The notes under the pieces: model-generated | What the model saw: the letters and a program-made list of their open reading frames with translations, nothing else | Databases searched by the model: none | What the model was told of the DNA's origin: nothing | Program-made: the position numbers and the translations under genes | In this document: positions 42,001-49,300 of the stretch, in pieces | Position numbering within the stretch: position 1 is the stretch's first letter | Layout of the letters: every line of letters starts with the position of its first letter | Assembly (NCBI RefSeq): GCF_018812025.1 | Contig: NC_063058.1 | Location: 23,219,797-23,283,796, forward strand | Source: Megalobrama amblycephala | Lineage: Eukaryota > Chordata > Actinopteri > Cypriniformes > Xenocyprididae | Direction: 5' to 3' | Length of the DNA stretch: 64,000 nucleotides

Positions 42001-45000
42001 CATTTTGAATGTGAAATTAACTGCTTGGCCAAGGTGAAATTTGGTTAGGAGAACTGTGTGAAGAGTTTTGAAAAAGTGGCCTAAGTATTGAGAAATGTGT
42101 CCTAACATTTGTAAAAAAACCCTGTAATTTGTACATTAATAATTGCCAGATCCAAAAACGCCAAATGTCGCTGTAACCAACACAAACAATACAACCTCAG
42201 TTTTCCTGGAATACACAATGACATCACTAAACAATGATGGCACAACTATAAGAGCAACATTCATATGTTTGGCCCTAACTACTGACTAGGAGCTATGTTG
42301 AGACCAAATATCATTCAGCTCTCTCACCGACGACACAGTTGCCCCCGCAGTGTGTGCCCGTCCGCTACGCTATATAGCACTTTGGGGCACTGGGCTCCCA
42401 ACGGCAGAAACATAAATCGGTGCCTGAAAATATATTATATATATATATATAATGTGTTTTATTTTTGTGTAGAATAAAGAAATTGTTTTAAAGTCATAGA
42501 CTCCTCTGTTGACATTCATTCAAAAAAGCCAACCTGTTCTCATTCCAAAGGCGTCCGATAATGATAATGAAAACCATGCACAAAATTCCCATGCCTTTCG
42601 CATCATTATCGATGGCAACTGTTTCTCATTTAAAACCTTAAACTTACCTGCGTGTATAAAGACGTTTTTTGGGCAAAAGTCTTGAACATGCAGTATTTAT
42701 GAGAACGGATTGGAGTGTTAACTGGTTGCACACCGGACGGGAAGTGGTTCAGTGTTTTATTCTAGGCTTGATTGTGTTTATGGGGCACAGTTTAACATGT
42801 CTTAATGCTTCGTTTGAAAAATATATTTCATATATTTTACCTTTATTCTTCACCGCTGTCTCCATTGTCATTTGAACGGCCAGTTTGACATTCTATGAAG
42901 CCACTCCCTCCGAAATATGCAATGTGCTCAGACTGGTTAGCTGGCCTATTGTATTGTGATTCACTGAAGCGTCCGGAAACACGACGCCCCTTACCATTAG
43001 TTGTTACATGTGTTTCAGTGGAAATGTAAAATATGCTGCGTTCATGCCACCTCATATATACCGGAATCTTGAGATGATAACACGTGATGTTATATTCGGA
43101 GCTGTTTACGTCCTTGGACTGGGACTGCGTTTCCATGGCGGCACCACTATCAACGCCTAAATGAATCTACAGCGGCGGTCAGGTGGTACAGCGGCCACGT
43201 GGTACATCTGAGACTGGGAGCTTTCAGATAACTCCCAGCTTACAAGTTGTAATTACAAACTCTACGGGGACATGAACAGTTTTTACAAGCTAGAATCTCG
43301 TAACTACAGGAATTATGAAGTGACATGAACGCACCTTAATGGCGTCTATATTAGCCATATCAAATTAAGCAGTAATGATGAAGAGGGTCAAGCAGAACCT
43401 CTGCAAGCACATTTTTTTAAAGGACGTTTATGAATGGTATTTCCGTTTGTATTTGTGTCAAAGTGTTTAGATGCTGTCACTGCTGTTTGTTAGCTTTCAA
43501 TATACAGTTTTATCCTGATTAAAGCTTTACTGTAGCCGAATACATGACTGAGTAGTCGCATTTTTGTAAAGGTATCATTTAATTTATAGCATGAACAACT
43601 GTTTGTCTATAAACATAGAAGTTTGTTGGTTTTTGTTGGAGAAGTATGCAATAGTATTTAGCTAAGTGGCTAGCAAAAACAAGTTCCTCTTTGTATATGT
43701 CCTTGATGCATTAAAAATAGCAACAGAACTATACGTTTAAAAGACATGTAGCCTACAAACAATAAAACGTGCTTACAGTTTGGGATCGATAAACAGCAGC
43801 TTCTGCTTTTAAAGTGGGAACTGCTTCATCTTTCAGTAAAAGCCTTTGTGCAAATCCAGCATTGAACTCGTGTAGATTCTGGAAGCTGTCTTCAGCGCCG
43901 CATCCAGTGTAGAAAATATCACTGATTATAATGGGTTATATTATCTTTTGACGCGTCCGGTGTAGACAACTCTTCCGCTTCCATAATGCCGTGTGACATG
44001 GCCTTGCCCCCTTTGTTGCGTGTTCCCGTGGGCAGGGTTTATGATGTCACCAACCCGGGAAGAAGCTCGTTGTAGTCCAAACCGGTCGTTTTTGTAGGCA
44101 TTAAACTGCCATAACTTTAAGATTGTTTTTGAGTTTGTGTTGTCTAAACATGAGTAAACGTCACTGCTTTTAACACCAGTACTGGACCTGAGAGCTGCAG
44201 TGTACTGTACCTGTGATAGTTTTTTTTTCAATTTCCCCCAGAAATGTAAAGTTTTTCCCATATAAGACAAGGCAGGAATAAGAAAATTCACACTTTGAAC
44301 ATACCTTTATCTTTTGATCTGCAGTAGATTAGACAGCAGAACAGAAGTGCAGATCCTGATGCAGTAATACAGAGAATCAACACCATTATGTGTGAAGTAG
44401 AAAGGCCTGAATGAAACCGAAATAGTCACTGTTCACAAAAGTTTCATCTCCTCAACCAAATTCACAGAACAGCATTACAGTTAAGTACTGGTATATTAGA
44501 CTGATTATAACATCTGCTGCCATTGAAATACAATGTATACATTTCCATATTTGTCTGTTGACTCACCCAGTTGTTCTAGAACTACAGTTGCATTGGCTGA
44601 AAAAACTCCAGCAAACACTTGACACGTGTACACTCCTTTGTCCTCGCTTCTGACACTCTTCAGTCTGAGAGAGAAGTTTCCTTTAGGAATTTCATTAGTG
44701 AAGAACTCAACTCTGTCTCTGTATCGCTCATGTGCTGAATCCGGTTTAATCTCAAGGTCTTGGTAGAGGAGAACCAGGATATGTTCATCTTTATCTGTTT
44801 TCTTCCATGACACCTCTTCAATATCATCAGGTGGGATGTGAGAGTCCACGGAGCAGCTAAGAGTGACGTCCTCGCCCACATACGCAGATATGGAGTGATT
44901 TGATCCTGATACTATAAAATGATCTGCAAGAATGAACAGTTATATCAAAGCAGGGGATATAAATACAGTATATTTCATACAATTGTATTGAAAATATTGT

Positions 45001-46204
45001 CCAGAATGTTCACAAACTCAATTAGCTTACCAGCATATTTTATTTCAACCAAAGTTTCATCAGTATCCTGGTCATTGTGAACTTTACAACTGTAAATCCC
45101 CTTATCTTCAGCTCTCACACTGTTCAACAGGAGGGAGAAGTTTCCATGTTGAATCTCCTCAGTGAAGAAATGAGCTCTATCATGATAATCCTGGTGCTGG
45201 GCCTCTGGTCTACTCTCACCATCTTGAAACAGATGCACCAGAGTCTCTGAGTCTGTTCTTCTCCATTCCACCTTCAGAAGCTCCACTGGTAATAATGAGT
45301 CAACAGAACAGGGCAGAACCACTGAATCTCCCAGAGGAACAAGCAGAGGACCGGAGGGACCTTTCACCTGAAAGCCTAACAGACAGAGGAAATGGGAGCC
45401 AAGGAGGCTGGTTTTTTTGAGAGAGTTTTCAAGGCACTTTATTTAAATCATTACAAAGTCATCAGAGCAATAAATCACATTATCTAAAAAAAAAAAAAGA
45501 AGTGGTACAAAACACCAAAAACGTAGTGAAGATCAACATTTATTCTACAACTGTACAAATAGCTTCATTACAACACCATTTATGAAAAAAAAGACACTTC
45601 TCATATCTGGAAAGATGTTTAACGTGTGTTGCTTATCAAATGTACATTATAAGTGACTCAAACTCACAGTACTTTCAGATGGATTAGCATATGGAGTCAC
45701 ACTTCATTGACAAGCTGCGCATAAAAAATAAATACAGCCTTTGTGATTTCATAATCGCACTAAGAGTTTAAGCGATTAAAGCGATATTCACGTTTAAGTT
45801 CAATGTGATTTTTCGTATTGTGCGATAAATTGTGTAACCCTAGCTACTTGCCACATAAGTCAATAATTAGACATAATGATCTGAGTCTAAATATTTTATC
45901 AGCCCTTTAAACACAAAGCTTTCGTGGAGAGAGCAGTTGCTAGCGCGGCAAGTTCAAACTAGATGGACATTTAAGAGATACAGTACAGTCACATCACTTA
46001 TTAAACAGCATTTCGCCACATAAATTATTAGGGGGGAAAGAGAAATTGATCTGAGATGAAACTGATTTAAAAGTGTGCCTGCTTGTTATCTTTAATCCAT
46101 TACAGTGAACAAAACAATAGTTGCAAAATGGCAGCAGCTGCATTTGTATGAAACGAGAGAGCGAGTCCGGGATACCAGATGACATAATTGTCAATGTCAA
46201 TTTA

Positions 46205-46236
<32 letters not shown>

Positions 46237-46249
46237 TATATATATATAA

Positions 46250-46311
<62 letters not shown>

Positions 46312-49300
46312 AAAAAGAAAAACACACAATACATTTCATCCTTGTGCATATGGTAAGCTTTTAACAAAGGAACAAGGAACAAGGAGACAAGGTTGAAAAC
46401 AAGGCTAAACAATACTCAGCAATGTGTGTGTGAAGCAGTGCAGCTTAAAAAGGGAACCTGATGGGAAACAGGTGTGAGTGTGATCAGTGCCTATCTGAGG
46501 GATTGTGGGAAATGTAGTCCAGACTGAAGTGACTGCATGTGTGCAATGAAAAAGTCTTAATGGTGAAACAGAGACCTCTGGGTGGGGAGTGGAAGGAGGC
46601 AGCAGTGGGCGGAAATGTGACACATTTGAAGATTTAAATACTAAAAAAAGAGTTTTAAAATCAACACGGTATTGTACAGGCAACCAGTGCAAAGAGTGTA
46701 GCACTGGAGTAATATGGTCCCGTTTTTTAGTACATGTTAGAAGTCTTGCCACTGCATTTTGTACCATCTGTAACCGGGATAAAGCTGTCTGGCTAATCCT
46801 GTAATACAGTGAATTGCAATAGTCTAGCCTTGATGTTAAAAAGGCATGAACTATTCTATCAAAGTTTTTAAAAGATAGAACAGGTTTTACTTTAGCTAAA
46901 ACACGAAGCTGGAAAAAAAAAAATGTTTCCAGTGTTTCCAGCCCATCGATATTAGGTTTTAGGGGTAAATAAACTTGAGTGTCATCCGCATAGCAATGGT
47001 ACGACAACCCATGTTTCCTAAAAATAGACCCTAATGTGATATAATGTGAAAATAATATAATGTAATATAAACTAATATAATGTGAAAAGAATGGGAGCTA
47101 AAATGGATCCCTGAGGAACACCACAAGATAGAGCAGCAGGCTCTGATGAATATTCCCAAATATTAAGTTAACACTGAACTTCCTATTTGTAAGATAAGAC
47201 TTAAAGGATTAGTCCACTTTTAAATACACTTTTCCTGATAAATTTACTCACCCCCATGTCATCCAAGATATCCATGTCTTTCTTTCGTCAGTCGAAAAGA
47301 AATGAAGGTTTTTGAGGAAAACATTCCAGGATTATTCTCCTTATAGTGGATTTCAATGGCTACCAACAGGTTGAAGGTCCAAATGTTGGTTTCAGATCAG
47401 CTTCAAGGTCTTTAAACGATACCAGATGAGAAATAAGGGTCTTATCTAGCGAAACGATCGGTCATTTTCGGGAAAAAAAATACATCCGTTTATGCTTTAT
47501 AAACAAAATATCGCCTTGAACGTACTTTCCGCTTCCGCATTCTTCATAACGCTTACGCTGAATGTCCTACGCCTTCCCTATTCTACTTACGGTAAAAAAC
47601 GAAACTGCCACCGCGTTCGTTCCGTAAGTAGAAGTAAGTAGAATAGGGAAGGCGTAGGACATTCAGCGTAAGCGTTATGAAGAATGCGGAAGCGGAAAGT
47701 ACGTTCAAGGCGATATTTTGTTTATAAAGCATAAACGGATGTATTTTTTTTTCGAAAATGACCGATCGTTTCGCTAGATAAGACCCTTATTACTCATCTG
47801 GTATCATTTAAAGCCCTCGAAGCTGCACTGAAACTGACATTTGGACCTTCAACCTGTTGGTAGCCATTGAAATCCACTATAAGGAGAAAAATCCTGGAAT
47901 GTTTTCCTCAAAAACCTTCATTTCTTTTCGACTGACGAAAGAAAGACATGGATATCTAAAAGTGGACTAATCTTTTAAACCATTCAAGGGCAGCTCCTTT
48001 GATACCAGCACAAACCTCCAAGTGAGCAAGAAGAATGGAATTATCTAATAAAATAACTGTACAGAAAACATTGACTTGACTGCTACTCACGGGCTCACAA
48101 ATGTGTTTACTTGCTGAGTGTCTCAATTTAATGGAAATATATTTATAGGAACATTTTCAGCATGTTGAAGATATGCGAGGTGAGTTTGGAAATGGATAGG
48201 TCTACTACACACGAACATACACCGTATATTATTTTAAAAGAATGATCTTCATCCCGCCATATCAGTCTCACCCATGCTTTCCTCTATTCTTGTTGTATCT
48301 CCAAATCTTGAAAACTGAGGTAAGGGTGTCGTTGTTTAGAATTGCAGCCGCCGGATAGAAGTAACACTGGCAAGAGAATTCAGCTATTAGTTTTGAATGC
48401 ATTGCAATGGGACCGGAAATAGCGATACACTGCTTCGCTTACCAGAAATAGGAAGTGTGATAAAGGTCTATTCCATCGTTATCAACACAAAACACTTTAT
48501 CACTCATTTGTGCATGATCCGTCACGCTAACTGGTTCGCCTGCATTGTGATTCTTCTCAGGGCACACGCATAACACATGACCCTCTTGTCCACAACCAAA
48601 ACACTTCATCGACTCTGAGGTAGCAAAAATAACAATCAAAATCCTCAATCCTAAACTTCATGGCTACATTAAGCTCTTCATTTTGAATATTTAAAATCGT
48701 ATGCACATGCATGTTTTAACTGTGGTGATTTACAACCGAGTGAGATTTTACCAAATTTTTGACACAAGCTTTCCGTGTCTCCCAACTCCCTTTCAATCAC
48801 TTTGTCTTTAATAAATGGCGGGACATTTGACAATATTACTCTTTTTGCAGGTTGCACTAGAGGCATGACCAGGGTAAGGGAATCATTCACAACAATCCAA
48901 GTCTCTACAACTTAAATCTCTTTATCAACACTGTTAAAAAACATCACTATGCGCTATTCATTCTAGATGCAGAAAGAATGCAATCATGACCAACAACAGC
49001 CGCAACACCGATGACACAGTCCTCAACTGAACACCGCTCTGCGGGCACGACCTTAACGCCATGCCGCCGCATTAAAATTACAAATGTGCATGCTGAGACG
49101 CCACCATAGCGATCAGTGCACACTGACCGATGACGCCCCTCAGAAGCACCCACAAGTTTTTACTTCATCTACCTAACAACAAAACCACGAAAGATAGATA
49201 AAAAGATAGAAAACTCACTCACCATGCTCAGTCCACTTACTCCCAGCATGCACTCGAGAGAGCGCGCTATTATTATTAATTAATAATAATAATAATAATA

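Noticed and set aside
43941..44291. 116-aa minus ORF next to the TM1 exon as an extra gene A exon
   Set aside because: It starts beyond the exon 4 donor, is not hydrophobic in a TM-like way and has no matching acceptor in phase 1.
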